A stretch of DNA of 64,000 nucleotides. It comes from Kaistella polysaccharea (GTDB lineage Bacteria; Bacteroidota; Bacteroidia; Flavobacteriales; Weeksellaceae). Of this stretch, positions 50,053 through 59,278 are shown in pieces. Every line of letters starts with the position of its first letter. Within the stretch, counting starts at the first letter, position 1. The stretch spans positions 744,001-808,000 of the forward strand of contig NZ_CP084528.1 in assembly GCF_020410745.1 (NCBI RefSeq), given 5' to 3'. The notes below the pieces were generated by a model, which saw only the letters and a program-made list of their open reading frames with translations, searched no databases and had not been told where the DNA came from. A program made the position numbers and the translations under genes.

Positions 50053-50895
50053 TTATCTTTTCTTGGTATACAAATTTTGAACTTCTGCTGCTGATAGTGG
50101 TTTTGAGTACATTCTAAACTGGTCGATTCCGCCCGTCCAAGAATTTTTCAACCAATCTGAAGCGCCATCGCTAATTTCGCCCGCAGAAAATTCCTGAGGT
50201 CCAGCGCCAATTTTCAATCCTACGATTTTACTCGGTTCAAGAACAACATTTCCGTGGTTCGTCCATTCCGGCACGAAAGCTTTCGCCTGACCATCAACAT
50301 ACATCGTCATTTTCGATGTTCCACCATCGTATACGAATGCCAAATGGTGCCACTTATTATCGTAAATGCCTTTCGGACTGTTATCTCCTACCCATTCAAA
50401 CCATTTTTCGTCTGTTTTGTCTTTCACAAAAAACTTAACGACCGGACTTTCGGGTGAACCTTCAGTTAATAAAAACATAGATCCTCCGGACCAGTGATAG
50501 CCACTCGCGGCGGGCATACTGAAAATATGATCGGTTTCTAAGTTCCCTTTTTGAGCCCAAACAGAAACGGTAAAACTCCCGGCAGTTTGTGCAAAATCAT
50601 TTGCGCTGCTGTATTTTACATATTTATATTTTTCTCCTTTAACGGCTTTTCCAGAGATTCCGTCCATGGGTTTTAATGGATTATCAGTTGGGAACTTTGC
50701 TTTAACACTGTCTACGGCATTCATCAGCTTATTATCTGTTGCACCGTCGAAAGCTACATAGAACTTCAGCGGTCCGCCCGGTTCACCTGCATCTTTTGGA
50801 TACTCACCCATTTCTGGGCGGTCTAAATTTTGGCAGGAAAAGGCCAGAAATGCCAAACTGCATAAACCTAAAACTTTGATTATTTTATTTTTCAT
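50053..50895 (-). CDS. LamG/concanavalin-A-like surface lipoprotein
   Basis: I start at the ATG at 50895 (MKNKIIKVLGLCSLAFLAFSC), a good lipoprotein signal. An ATG four codons upstream, overlapping the SusD stop, is also possible. The mature part has a LamG/laminin-like jelly roll: KFYVAFDGATDNKLMNAVDS, AGSFTVSVWAQKG, DNKWHHLAFVYDGGTSKMTMYVDGQ and SWTGGIDQFRMYSKPLSAAEV. It lies directly after SusD, the usual position of a surface glycan-binding protein. It probably binds the target glucan. Catalytic residues of GH16 were not seen. Confidence 0.85.
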   Translation of the reverse strand: MKNKIIKVLGLCSLAFLAFSCQNLDRPEMGEYPKDAGEPGGPLKFYVAFDGATDNKLMNAVDSVKAKFPTDNPLKPMDGISGKAVKGEKYKYVKYSSANDFAQTAGSFTVSVWAQKGNLETDHIFSMPAASGYHWSGGSMFLLTEGSPESPVVKFFVKDKTDEKWFEWVGDNSPKGIYDNKWHHLAFVYDGGTSKMTMYVDGQAKAFVPEWTNHGNVVLEPSKIVGLKIGAGPQEFSAGEISDGASDWLKNSWTGGIDQFRMYSKPLSAAEVQNLYTKKR

Positions 50896-50906
50896 CTTGA
50901 TGATCA

Positions 50907-52385
50907 TTAATAGTTAGGATTTTGAATAAGTACACCCTGCGATTTATCAATCGCATCTTGTGGAATAGGGAAATACTTATTGCGATCGGTATATCCGAAT
51001 GGTGCTAAAACTGTGGTCGCATCTCCCCAACGAACGAGGTCGTAAAAACGTTCAAACTCCATTCCGAATTCTACTCTTCTTTCTTGTTTAATTGCCTCAC
51101 GCATGCTCATCATGTCTGCAGCCGTGGTGTTGGGCAAACCTGCTCTATTTCTCACTTTATTGAGATACATTGCTGCGTTTGCACTTTGTCCAAGTTCATT
51201 TGCGGCTTCGGCAGCGATCAGCAAAACGTCAGCATAGCGGATAATTTTAATATTTTCCCAGTAATTTTTACCGGTTGCATATTGTTGTCTTTCCGAAGGT
51301 CTGGTATAAGCTTTACCGTTCCAATATTTTTGAGCTAAAGGCGGCGAATCGGGCAGAATTAAACCTGGAGTATTATAAATATCTGGTCCACCAGAAGTTA
51401 AAATTGTGGTTTTTTTACGCAAATCACCCTCTTCATAAGCAGCTACTAAACCAGTTGAAGGTACATTAAATCCCCAACCTAAATCCCATTCACCAGAACC
51501 TCGCACCCCTTGCGATTCATAAAAGTTATTGGTGTATTTTGTAGGATAATCGTAGGTTTTTTGAACTTCTAAGATTGACTCTCTGGAGTTATTACCGTCT
51601 TTTGTAAATTCAGTATCGTAGGATGCATTAAGACTGTAAGCATTTGAATTGATCACAACTTCAGCAGCCTGTAAAGATTTTGACCAGTCTTTCTGATACA
51701 AATATAATTTTGCAAGAAGTGTATTTGCGAGGCCAGAAGTCGCCCGACCGAGATAAGCACTCGCCCATTGGGTTGGCAGAACATCTTTTGCTTCAGTTAA
51801 ATCTTTGATAATTTGAGCATCAACCTCAGCTACTTTATTTTTAGGAGCGATCTCATCTTTAGGAACATCGATGGTTTTTAGATTGATGGGCACTTCTCCA
51901 TAATCTCTTCGCAATTCGAAATAACAGAATGCTCTAATTACTTTAGCTTCTGCAACATTAATTCCTGTCCCCACAGAAGTATCGCCTGTCGCAGCTGCTG
52001 CGTTTATAAGTTCATTTGCATCATAAATGATTTTATAATGACCATTCCAGTTATTTTTGATATGACCATTAGAGGCGCTGTATGCAAAATTATTGAATAC
52101 ATTACCATCAGTCGCGGCATCAGAAGCTGTACTTCCTTTCTCATTGTCGTCCGCTCGAATTTGATGCGTCCAAACGTAGGTAAAGTCGCTGATTCCACTT
52201 TGATCCCGTAAACTTGCGTACAATCCAAAAGCCTGCGCTTCAAAACCACCTATGGTAACTTCATCTCCAACCGGTCTGCCTTCGGGTTTTAAATCTAACC
52301 AATCGTCTCCACAACTTTGGAAAGAAAGCGCTGCGGCAGAAAGAACTCCTGTCAGCATTATATTTTTAAATATTTTATAATTCAT
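50907..52385 (-). CDS. SusD/RagB-family nutrient-binding lipoprotein
   Basis: The 492-residue SusD has the lipoprotein signal with SFQSCGDDWLDLKPEG after the cysteine. The TPR-like N-terminal region includes KVIRAFCYFELRRDYGEVPI, TLLAKLYLYQKDWSKSLQAAEVVI and a C-terminal RYADVLLIAAEAANELG, AMYLNKVRNRAGLP and EQERRVEFGMEFERFYDLVRWG-like stretch. These are the defining SusD motifs. It forms the lid over the SusC transporter downstream of which it lies by 11 bases. Confidence 0.94.
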   Translation of the reverse strand: MNYKIFKNIMLTGVLSAAALSFQSCGDDWLDLKPEGRPVGDEVTIGGFEAQAFGLYASLRDQSGISDFTYVWTHQIRADDNEKGSTASDAATDGNVFNNFAYSASNGHIKNNWNGHYKIIYDANELINAAAATGDTSVGTGINVAEAKVIRAFCYFELRRDYGEVPINLKTIDVPKDEIAPKNKVAEVDAQIIKDLTEAKDVLPTQWASAYLGRATSGLANTLLAKLYLYQKDWSKSLQAAEVVINSNAYSLNASYDTEFTKDGNNSRESILEVQKTYDYPTKYTNNFYESQGVRGSGEWDLGWGFNVPSTGLVAAYEEGDLRKKTTILTSGGPDIYNTPGLILPDSPPLAQKYWNGKAYTRPSERQQYATGKNYWENIKIIRYADVLLIAAEAANELGQSANAAMYLNKVRNRAGLPNTTAADMMSMREAIKQERRVEFGMEFERFYDLVRWGDATTVLAPFGYTDRNKYFPIPQDAIDKSQGVLIQNPNY

Positions 52386-52396
52386 TTTTTTAATTT

Positions 52397-55222
52397 TTAA
52401 AAAGTTGCATTAATACCGAAACTGGTGATTCTTGGGTTTGGATAACCACTGTTATTATATCCAAACTGAATAGCAGATCCTCCAAATTCTGGTGTGAAAC
52501 TGTTTACATGATCCCAAGTTTTTAGATTCTGAACATTAACGTAGAATCGAAGGGCCTGTAATTTAAAATTTGACAATAGATCTTTGTTAAAGTTATATCC
52601 TAACTGTACATTTCTAATTCTAAAGAAACTGCCATCTTCAATCATGTATGATGAAGGCAATTGGTTGTAACCAGAACCTGAATAACTTCTTGGTTCCCAG
52701 TTTGATGTTCCGGCGCCTGTCCATCGATCCATTCTTTCCTCGCGGTAATTAAATGGTGCGAAGGAACTTCCGTTACCCCAACTTCTATAGACTTCATTCC
52801 CATAAACACCGTAGAAATCAGCGCTTAATGAGATTCCTTTATAATCACCTCCTAAGCTAAAACCATACGTAAAATCTGGAGTTGGATCGCCCAGCATTGT
52901 TCGGTCATCTGCAGAAATTTTTCCATCTCCATTTAGATCTCTATATTTAAAATCTCCTGGCGCCACATCACCAATCGTAGAAGCTGGATGTGCTAAGATA
53001 TCAGCATAAGACTGATAAATACCTTCTACTTCATAGCCATAAAACGCGCCAATTGGCAAACCTTCTTTGTAAATTGACGATCCGTAATAGCCGATATATC
53101 CTTCATTTAAAGTACTTAGAACCTGAGTTTTCGTCGTCGAAAGATTCCCATTAATATAATAAGTGAAATTGTCTTTAATACGGTCTTTCCATCCCGCGGT
53201 AAATTCAAAACCTTTTGCTTCAATAGAACCTGCATTCAAGAAATAATCAGGATTTCCATCAACAAAGTTTAACAAATCCTCCGTCTTTTTATTATAATAA
53301 GTTGCATCAAAAGAAAGTCTTCGATTCAGCATCATCGATTCAAAACCTACTTCGTAAGATTTTAAGTGTTCCCAACTTAGATCGTCAGCTTCTTCAAACT
53401 GCTTGATAAAGGCGGGGTAAAGATTTCCGTTGAAAACTCCTGTTCCACCCTCTACATAAATAGGATATCCAAAATAATTATACGGCGTATACTGATTTCC
53501 TAAATCACCATAAGAACCCTTTAATTTAAAATAATTAAGGAAAGATATGTCTTTCATAAATTCCTCTTTAGTTAATTCCCACGCTGCTCCTACAGACCAA
53601 AAAGTATCAAATCTATTTCCAGAAGCGAGTGCCGATGAACCATCATTTCTCAACGATGCATTAATCATATACTTATTCTGGAAGTTGTAGAGAATACGTC
53701 CGAAATAAGAAACGTTTCTATTTTTACTTTGTCCACTTCCGACACTCTTCGTGCTGGAATCCACAAAATCACTGTTTAAATACCAAAATCTTTTGTTATA
53801 TGGAATTTGCCCTAAAGGATTAGAAAGACTTCCTCTCGCATTTGCAGAAAGCGAACTTGTTTCTCTACTTGTAGTTTCAAATCCACCCATCACCGTTAAA
53901 TCATGATCACCAAATTTATTTTTATAAGTTAATAACTGGTTTTGCTGGAAACTTAAATCTCGATTTTCAAACTGATTGACCGATGTTAATGCTCTACCTG
54001 AATACAACGATATTGAATTGGTTTCTGGTATAAAAACATTAAAAATTGGTTCGTAACCTCGACCTGTACCATTTCTGTAATTTACAAAGTAATTAGAACG
54101 GAAGGTAAAATGATCAAAAAAATCAAATTCGAAGTACGCATTTGGGTTAAACTGAAAATCTTTGTTCAACTGCGTATATTTATGACCTTCTACTAAAGCC
54201 AACGGATTTCCAATTTGTGCTGCCCCAATTTCTTGTGGCAAGGAATTAAATAATCCTTCATATTGGCCGGGAATCATATTAATCGGTGCAACAACAGGCG
54301 TTGCATTAAGGGCACCACCGAAACCTCTGAGCTGAGGTAACTTCGCGTACGATCCTGTGATGCCAAAACCAGCACGTAGATTACTCGTGATTTTCAGGTC
54401 ATCATTAAATTTCATAGTCATACGATCATAGTTCTCGTATTTTATAGACCCTTCTTCCATTTGATAACCAAAAGAGAAACTCACTCTGTTCTTATCACTT
54501 CCATTGGAAATGGTCACATTATGTTGATTAATGATGGCTCCCTTTTTCCGGATCACATCAATCCAATTGGTGTCTGCATTGAAAATATTAAACTTATCAT
54601 ACGCTGGAAGTCCCTGCGCCATTAAATCTTCATTATATAAAGTTCTAAACTGCTCGGCATTTGTTAAATCTGGTCTGTTGTCAAATGATTTCACACCAAT
54701 AGAAGAGCTTAAACTCACGGAAGTTCTTCCGGACTTGGCTCTTTTCGTCGTAACGATAATCGCACCGTTTGCTCCCCGGTTCCCGAAAATTGCCAAAGAT
54801 GATGGATCTTTTAAAATTTCCATCGACTCGATATCTGAGGGATTTAGGAAATCGATATTATTGGCAAATACTCCATCAACAATATAAACAGGCTGCGTTT
54901 GGTTGATGGTTACAGTTCCTCTAATTCTAACATCGGCCTGCGAACCAGGTTGCCCAGAATTCACCACCGAAAGTCCAGCGACCTTTCCCTGTAAGGAATT
55001 TACAGGATTTGAGGCAGGTTTATCATTAACCTCTTCCCCACTCACACGAGTAATCGATCCAGTAAGATCTCTCTTCTTGGCACTACCATACCCAATCATC
55101 ACCACTTCTTCAATCTTTTGCTCTTTGACTGCGGTGTCTTTTCGAGCTTCCTGTCCACTCACATTAATACCGAAGTATAAGGCGGCGATCAAACAGGGAA
55201 ACTTTAAATTTCTGTTTTTCAT
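52397..55222 (-). CDS. SusC/RagA-family TonB-linked transporter
   Basis: I place the start at the ATG at 55222 (MKNRNLKFPCLIAALYFGINVSGQ), a clear signal peptide; the open frame extends 24 codons upstream to 55294, but a -7 box at 55282-55289 makes that start unlikely. The transporter has 941 residues. The TonB box area is KIEEVVMIGYGSAKKRDLTGSI, then the plug: NSLQGKVAGLSVVNSGQPGS, VYIVDGVFANNIDFLNPSDIESMEILKDPSSLAIFG. A typical DLNGDGKISADD calcium-like loop lies near the barrel end. There is no N-terminal CarboxypepD domain, which many SusC proteins carry. It imports the glucan oligosaccharide. Confidence 0.93.
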   Translation of the reverse strand: MKNRNLKFPCLIAALYFGINVSGQEARKDTAVKEQKIEEVVMIGYGSAKKRDLTGSITRVSGEEVNDKPASNPVNSLQGKVAGLSVVNSGQPGSQADVRIRGTVTINQTQPVYIVDGVFANNIDFLNPSDIESMEILKDPSSLAIFGNRGANGAIIVTTKRAKSGRTSVSLSSSIGVKSFDNRPDLTNAEQFRTLYNEDLMAQGLPAYDKFNIFNADTNWIDVIRKKGAIINQHNVTISNGSDKNRVSFSFGYQMEEGSIKYENYDRMTMKFNDDLKITSNLRAGFGITGSYAKLPQLRGFGGALNATPVVAPINMIPGQYEGLFNSLPQEIGAAQIGNPLALVEGHKYTQLNKDFQFNPNAYFEFDFFDHFTFRSNYFVNYRNGTGRGYEPIFNVFIPETNSISLYSGRALTSVNQFENRDLSFQQNQLLTYKNKFGDHDLTVMGGFETTSRETSSLSANARGSLSNPLGQIPYNKRFWYLNSDFVDSSTKSVGSGQSKNRNVSYFGRILYNFQNKYMINASLRNDGSSALASGNRFDTFWSVGAAWELTKEEFMKDISFLNYFKLKGSYGDLGNQYTPYNYFGYPIYVEGGTGVFNGNLYPAFIKQFEEADDLSWEHLKSYEVGFESMMLNRRLSFDATYYNKKTEDLLNFVDGNPDYFLNAGSIEAKGFEFTAGWKDRIKDNFTYYINGNLSTTKTQVLSTLNEGYIGYYGSSIYKEGLPIGAFYGYEVEGIYQSYADILAHPASTIGDVAPGDFKYRDLNGDGKISADDRTMLGDPTPDFTYGFSLGGDYKGISLSADFYGVYGNEVYRSWGNGSSFAPFNYREERMDRWTGAGTSNWEPRSYSGSGYNQLPSSYMIEDGSFFRIRNVQLGYNFNKDLLSNFKLQALRFYVNVQNLKTWDHVNSFTPEFGGSAIQFGYNNSGYPNPRITSFGINATF

Positions 55223-55281
55223 ATACGACGTTTTATCTTTTTTAATGGTTCGTATTACTCGCATAATACAGTTTACTCTTT

Positions 55282-55289
55282 CAAAGTTA
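55282..55289 (-). promoter_or_regulatory. -7 box of the polysaccharide utilisation operon
   Basis: TAACTTTG on the minus strand matches the consensus. It lies about 60 bases before the SusC ATG at 55222. The -33 region is weak. No sigma/anti-sigma pair or hybrid sensor gene lies next to the operon. Confidence 0.5.
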
Positions 55290-55410
55290 TACAAAAATTT
55301 ATAATGTTAAGGATAGTATAATATTTAATAAATTATGTTAAATTAAAAATATACCGCTATTTATTTGGCGTACTATTTGACATTGCACCATAAATCAAAA
55401 TAAAATCGTT

Positions 55411-56091
55411 ATGAGAAGAAATACAATATTGGTTGCCACTATGGCGGTCGCAACTATCGGAACTACTGCACAATCCTGTGTTGCTTTAGCAACGTCTGCT
55501 GTAGGAATCGCAGTTTTAAAACAAATCTTGCTTGGTGGAATTACAAAAGGACTTGGAATCTTTAGTGATAAAAACAGCTTTTTATCTAATCAACTAATTG
55601 ATGCGGCTTTGCCTTCGCAACTGCGGGATCTTAACAATACTTTACAGAAACTCGGATTAAACAGTCTTGTTCAGAAGGAAAAAGAATATATCGCACAAGC
55701 TGCGGCATTTACTGTAGAAACTTCAAGACCTATTTTGGTGAACGCCGTTAATTCATTAACTGCGGAAGATGCAACCCGAATTTTACAAGGCGGAAGCGGC
55801 GTGGCTACACAAATTTTACGTGAAAAAACGTCCGATCAACTCATGTTGGCAATTGCTCCTAAAGTAGATGCAAAACTTAATGAGTTCGGACTCGTGCAAT
55901 CACTGAACTCTGCCTTAACCGGAACCAATCTTCTGGGAAGCATCTTTGGGGGACAATCATCAAATGTAGTAACCAGTGGAATCAGCAAATTTGCAGCACA
56001 ACAGATGGTCAACGGACTTTTTAATATTATCGAAAATCACGAACAACAGAATTCTGCTAAAATTTTGAATTCACTCAGTGCGGTAAAATAA
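55411..56091 (+). CDS. DUF4197 family protein
   Basis: The 226-residue protein has an N-terminal signal (RRNTILVATMAVATIGTTAQ, with a nearby SC that could be a lipobox). The family pattern is a helical protein with a LNSALTGTNLLGSIFGG and SKFAAQQMVNGLFNIIENHE end. DUF4197 has no known function. It is transcribed on the plus strand, away from the glucan operon, followed by a weak terminator. Confidence 0.82.
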   Translation: MRRNTILVATMAVATIGTTAQSCVALATSAVGIAVLKQILLGGITKGLGIFSDKNSFLSNQLIDAALPSQLRDLNNTLQKLGLNSLVQKEKEYIAQAAAFTVETSRPILVNAVNSLTAEDATRILQGGSGVATQILREKTSDQLMLAIAPKVDAKLNEFGLVQSLNSALTGTNLLGSIFGGQSSNVVTSGISKFAAQQMVNGLFNIIENHEQQNSAKILNSLSAVK

Positions 56092-56115
56092 TATAAAATT
56101 TTATACCTAAATTTG

Positions 56116-56139
56116 AAATCCGGTCCATGGCCGGGTTTT
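56116..56139 (+). terminator. Weak intrinsic terminator after the DUF4197 gene
   Basis: AAATCCGG and CCGGGTTT form an 8-bp stem with one G-U pair around a 7-base loop, with a short T run. It may be leaky. Confidence 0.55.
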
Positions 56140-56164
56140 ATCATTTTAATTCAAATCAGAACGA

Positions 56165-56470
56165 ATGAATATTATAGAAAACGAAGGCAACAAAAATCCA
56201 GAAGAATTTTACGCCTCTCTCAAAGAAAAACTTGATCACACCCATAATTTTCCGGAAGATTATCTCTTTAAATTTATCGTAATAAGCGATGAATCGAAAC
56301 ATACCGAAATTTTTCGTGTTTTTGATGACGTTAAATTTACCTTGTCAACTCGAGACAGTTCAAATGGAAAGTATACGTCCATCAGTATTAATGCATTTGT
56401 AATGGATTCCGATCAAGTGATTAGCCTCTACAAAGAAGTGGGGAAAATAGAAGGCGTAATGATGCTTTAA
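56165..56470 (+). CDS. DUF493 (YbeD-like) family protein
   Basis: The 101-residue protein matches the YbeD-like ferredoxin-fold family: PEEFYASLKEKLDHTHNFPEDYLFKFIV, then FTLSTRDSSNGKYTSISINAFV and a C-terminal VISLYKEVGKIEGVMML. The fold resembles the ACT/regulatory domains; the function is unknown. It is followed after eight bases by the epimerase gene, so the two are probably cotranscribed. Confidence 0.88.
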   Translation: MNIIENEGNKNPEEFYASLKEKLDHTHNFPEDYLFKFIVISDESKHTEIFRVFDDVKFTLSTRDSSNGKYTSISINAFVMDSDQVISLYKEVGKIEGVMML

Positions 56471-56477
56471 TCAAATT

Positions 56478-57371
56478 ATGAATATATTAATTACTGGCGG
56501 AACTGGATTAGTAGGCGAAGCGCTAACCGAAAAACTTCGAAATAATGGTCACCAAGTTCGAATCCTCAGCAGAAAGCAATCAGAAAATAAAGATGAATTT
56601 TATTGGAATCTTTCAGAAGGTTTTATTGATGACGCTGCTTTTACCGATCTAGAATGCATCATTCATTTGGCAGGCGCGACCATCAGCCAAAGATGGACTC
56701 CAGCTTATAAAGAAGAAATGTTCAGCAGCCGTGTAGACACTGCAAAACTGCTCAAAAAATATTGTCTGAAGAATGAAATAAAGTTAAAATCTTTTATTTC
56801 TGCGTCTGGAATTAATTATTACGGAACGTTTATATCAAGCCAAATTCTGGAGGAAAATTCTGGAATTGTGAAAAATGATTATTTGGCCCAATTATGCAAA
56901 GATTGGGAAAATGCCGCTGAGGACTTTTCTGATATTTCTGAGAGAGTTGTTTGTCTAAGAACCGCAATGATTTTGGCTAAAACTGGCGGTGCCTTTCCCC
57001 TGTTGGCAAAAACGGTAGATTTAAATATAGGCTCTGCAGTAGGAACTGGTGAGCAATGGATGAACTGGATTCATTTGGAGGACATGGTTAATATGTACAT
57101 ATTTGCAGTGGAAAATAAAAATCTAAATGGAAAATACAATGCTGTCGCAGACGATATTCCGACCAATAAAAATTTCATGCAAACTTTGGCAAAAATGAAA
57201 GATAAATACTTTCTGCCGATAAATGCACCAGCTTTTGTAATGAAAGCACTTCTGGGAGAGATGAGTTCAATTATTTTAGAAGGAACGCGAGCGGATAATA
57301 AAAAAATCAAATCTGCAGGATTTGATTTTACATATTCTAATTTTAAAGAGGCTTTGAAGAATTTAACCTGA
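56478..57371 (+). CDS. TIGR01777-family NAD-dependent epimerase (SDR39U1 type)
   Basis: The 297-residue protein begins NILITGGTGLVGEALTEKLRNNGHQVRILSR, a GxxGxxG Rossmann start. It has CIIHLAGATISQRWTPAYKEEMFSSRVDTAKLL, the FISASGINYYG segment, VVCLRTAMILAKTGGAFPLLAKTVDLNIG and a C-terminal DUF1731-like part (FVMKALLGEMSSIILEGTRADNKKIKSAGF). These define the TIGR01777/SulA-like group. The substrate is unknown. Its stop abuts the stop of the ArsC-like gene on the other strand. Confidence 0.92.
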   Translation: MNILITGGTGLVGEALTEKLRNNGHQVRILSRKQSENKDEFYWNLSEGFIDDAAFTDLECIIHLAGATISQRWTPAYKEEMFSSRVDTAKLLKKYCLKNEIKLKSFISASGINYYGTFISSQILEENSGIVKNDYLAQLCKDWENAAEDFSDISERVVCLRTAMILAKTGGAFPLLAKTVDLNIGSAVGTGEQWMNWIHLEDMVNMYIFAVENKNLNGKYNAVADDIPTNKNFMQTLAKMKDKYFLPINAPAFVMKALLGEMSSIILEGTRADNKKIKSAGFDFTYSNFKEALKNLT

Positions 57372-57719
57372 TTAAGATTCTATAAAAAGTTTTGCCACTT
57401 CTACAGGTCTTCCAATCATGGCAACGGCATCTTTAATTAAAATCGGCCGTTGAATAAGTGAGGGATTTTCTACTAAAACCTGCACCCATTCATCTTCGCT
57501 GTAGTTTTTATCACTGTAATTATCGGTAAATAATTTTTCGTTTTTACGAATCAAATCTTTAGCAGCGATATGCAGTTTTTTCAATACAGTTCTTATTTCT
57601 AATTCACTTAAAGGGTGCGTAATAAAATCAATTATTTCGAATGGAACACCGTTTTCGTCTAGGTATTCTAAGATTCCCCGGCTTTTGGAGCAGGCGTGAT
57701 TATACAATATTTTAACCAT
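57372..57719 (-). CDS. ArsC/Spx-family reductase-like protein
   Basis: The 115-residue thioredoxin-fold protein starts MVKILYNHACSKSRGILEYL, with the redox CSKS motif at residues 10-13. It continues with THPLSELEIRTVLKKLHIAAKDLIRKNE and a LVENPSLIQRPILIKDAVAMIGRP stretch that includes the conserved RP. This is the glutaredoxin-coupled arsenate reductase family (ArsC), which also includes Spx and YffB. No arsenite pump or ArsR is nearby, so arsenate reduction is only one possibility. Confidence 0.88.
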   Translation of the reverse strand: MVKILYNHACSKSRGILEYLDENGVPFEIIDFITHPLSELEIRTVLKKLHIAAKDLIRKNEKLFTDNYSDKNYSEDEWVQVLVENPSLIQRPILIKDAVAMIGRPVEVAKLFIES

Positions 57720-57785
57720 GGTAAATAGTTTTTAAAAATTACAGTTTTAAGTCGTGGCAAAATTGAATTTAAAAATTAAATTCAC

Positions 57786-58400
57786 TTAGAATAAACCGTG
57801 TAATTCTGTTTCTATTCTTTCTAGGATATAACCAAAATCTTCAGGTCTTTCTACAAAATCAAGATCATCAACTTCGATGATCAGGAGTTTCCCTTCATTA
57901 TATTCAGAAATCCACCGTTCGTATTTTTGGTTAAGTTTAGACAGGTATTCAATAGAAATTGAAGCTTCGTATTCCCGCCCTCTTTTATAAATTTTCTTCA
58001 CCAAATTCGGTACGTCAGACTTCAAATAGATGAGCAAATCTGGTGCCGAAACAAAGCTCTTCATCAGGTTAAAAACGGAGGAGTAATTTTGAAAATCCCG
58101 ATCCGTCAGAAGCTTCATATCATTTAGGTTTTCCGCAAAAATATGCGCATCTTCATAAATTGTACGATCCTGAATTATGTTTTTCCCACTGTCACGAATT
58201 TCTTTCACCTGACGAAACCTGCTGCCTAAAAAATAAATTTGAAGCGCAAAACTCCACTGACTCATATCAGCATAAAAATCTTCGAGATAGGGATTTTGAT
58301 CTACATCTTCAAATTGAGCTTGCCAACCATAATGTTTAGCTAACATAGTGGTTAATGTAGTTTTACCCGCGCCAATGTTTCCTGTGACAGCAATATGCAT
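57786..58400 (-). CDS. Deoxynucleoside kinase
   Basis: The 204-residue enzyme is of the dGK/dCK family, salvaging deoxynucleosides. The P-loop is MHIAVTGNIGAGKTTLTTML (GxxGxGKT), followed by FEDVDQNPYLEDFYADMSQW, the substrate site IIQDRTIYEDAHIF and a YLKSDVPNLVKKIYKRGREYE lid region. It is transcribed from the start at 58400, next to the propeller-like gene upstream with a gap of 50 bases. Confidence 0.93.
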   Translation of the reverse strand: MHIAVTGNIGAGKTTLTTMLAKHYGWQAQFEDVDQNPYLEDFYADMSQWSFALQIYFLGSRFRQVKEIRDSGKNIIQDRTIYEDAHIFAENLNDMKLLTDRDFQNYSSVFNLMKSFVSAPDLLIYLKSDVPNLVKKIYKRGREYEASISIEYLSKLNQKYERWISEYNEGKLLIIEVDDLDFVERPEDFGYILERIETELHGLF

Positions 58401-58450
58401 TCTTAAATTTTATAGTTTTTTTAATTAAAGCTGAACAAAGTTTTAGAAAA

Positions 58451-59245
58451 TTATTTTTTTTCCTGCGCTTTACTCCATCTTTTTTCGAGTGGGTAAAGAT
58501 AAAGTTTGTTGTCTCTCATTTCAAAATAAGACGAACTGTTTTTATCCACAATTTGGCAATCTGTACAGCGGAATAAAGGTCTCAATTGGTTTCCTTCCAG
58601 TTGTGAAATTACGTTTTTACTAATAATCAAAATGTTATCATTTTCCCGCCGGAGTTTTCGTGCATTTTCTACAGGAATCTCAACTACTTTTTCTGAACGG
58701 AAATTATATACAGCCAATTTATCTTTGTATAGAAGGTAGATCTGCTTTTCATGCACTATCAAATCCAGAACATCTTCGACATCCATATATAATGGAAATT
58801 TATTTAAAATTTTGTCTTCTCTAAAATGATATTGAATTAAATTCTTAGAACTTCCGTCCAATAACCACAATTGCTGCAAATCTTCAGCATATGCTGCTTT
58901 TATATATCCAAATTTCTGCTGAAGTCTAATCGTCTGGATTTCTGCGAGGTTTTTATCGAAAAACTTTACTTCTTGTGCATTTTCCGAAAAAGAGGGAATA
59001 TTTAGAGGATTTTGGACCGATTGAATTTTAAAAGGCAAGGTCAGCATGAATTCGGCTTTCAAAATTCCCAAAGAATCATATTTGGCTAAAGAGAAATTTG
59101 AACTTTTATAAAGATAAATATTGCCATAATCATCAGCAAAAAGATCTTTAGTTCCTGCTAAATTTTCAAAAATTCCCACATTTGTTTTCGCTTGACTAAA
59201 AGTCAAAATAAATAGAAAGAAAAGGGCAAAATTTAATACTTTCAT
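58451..59245 (-). CDS. Secreted protein, probably beta-propeller-like
   Basis: The 264-residue protein has a signal peptide (MKVLNFALFFLFILTFSQA). The rest contains repeated strand patterns such as LFADDYGNIYLYKSSNFSLAKYD, QQLWLLDGSSKNLIQYHF and KQIYLLYKDKLAVYNF, which suggest propeller blades. A CTDC pair lies near the C-terminus (FRCTDCQIV). The function is not recognised. It follows the glutaminyl cyclase gene by 33 bases, so both may be cotranscribed and act in the envelope. Confidence 0.75.
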   Translation of the reverse strand: MKVLNFALFFLFILTFSQAKTNVGIFENLAGTKDLFADDYGNIYLYKSSNFSLAKYDSLGILKAEFMLTLPFKIQSVQNPLNIPSFSENAQEVKFFDKNLAEIQTIRLQQKFGYIKAAYAEDLQQLWLLDGSSKNLIQYHFREDKILNKFPLYMDVEDVLDLIVHEKQIYLLYKDKLAVYNFRSEKVVEIPVENARKLRRENDNILIISKNVISQLEGNQLRPLFRCTDCQIVDKNSSSYFEMRDNKLYLYPLEKRWSKAQEKK

Positions 59246-59278
59246 TTCTTAATGATTTATAAAACTGCCCGCTTTTAT

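Noticed and set aside
55223-55294. The upstream 24 codons of the SusC frame as a true N-terminal extension
   Set aside because: The ATG at 55222 begins a proper signal peptide, and the -7 box at 55282-55289 would place the transcript start downstream of the earlier ATG.
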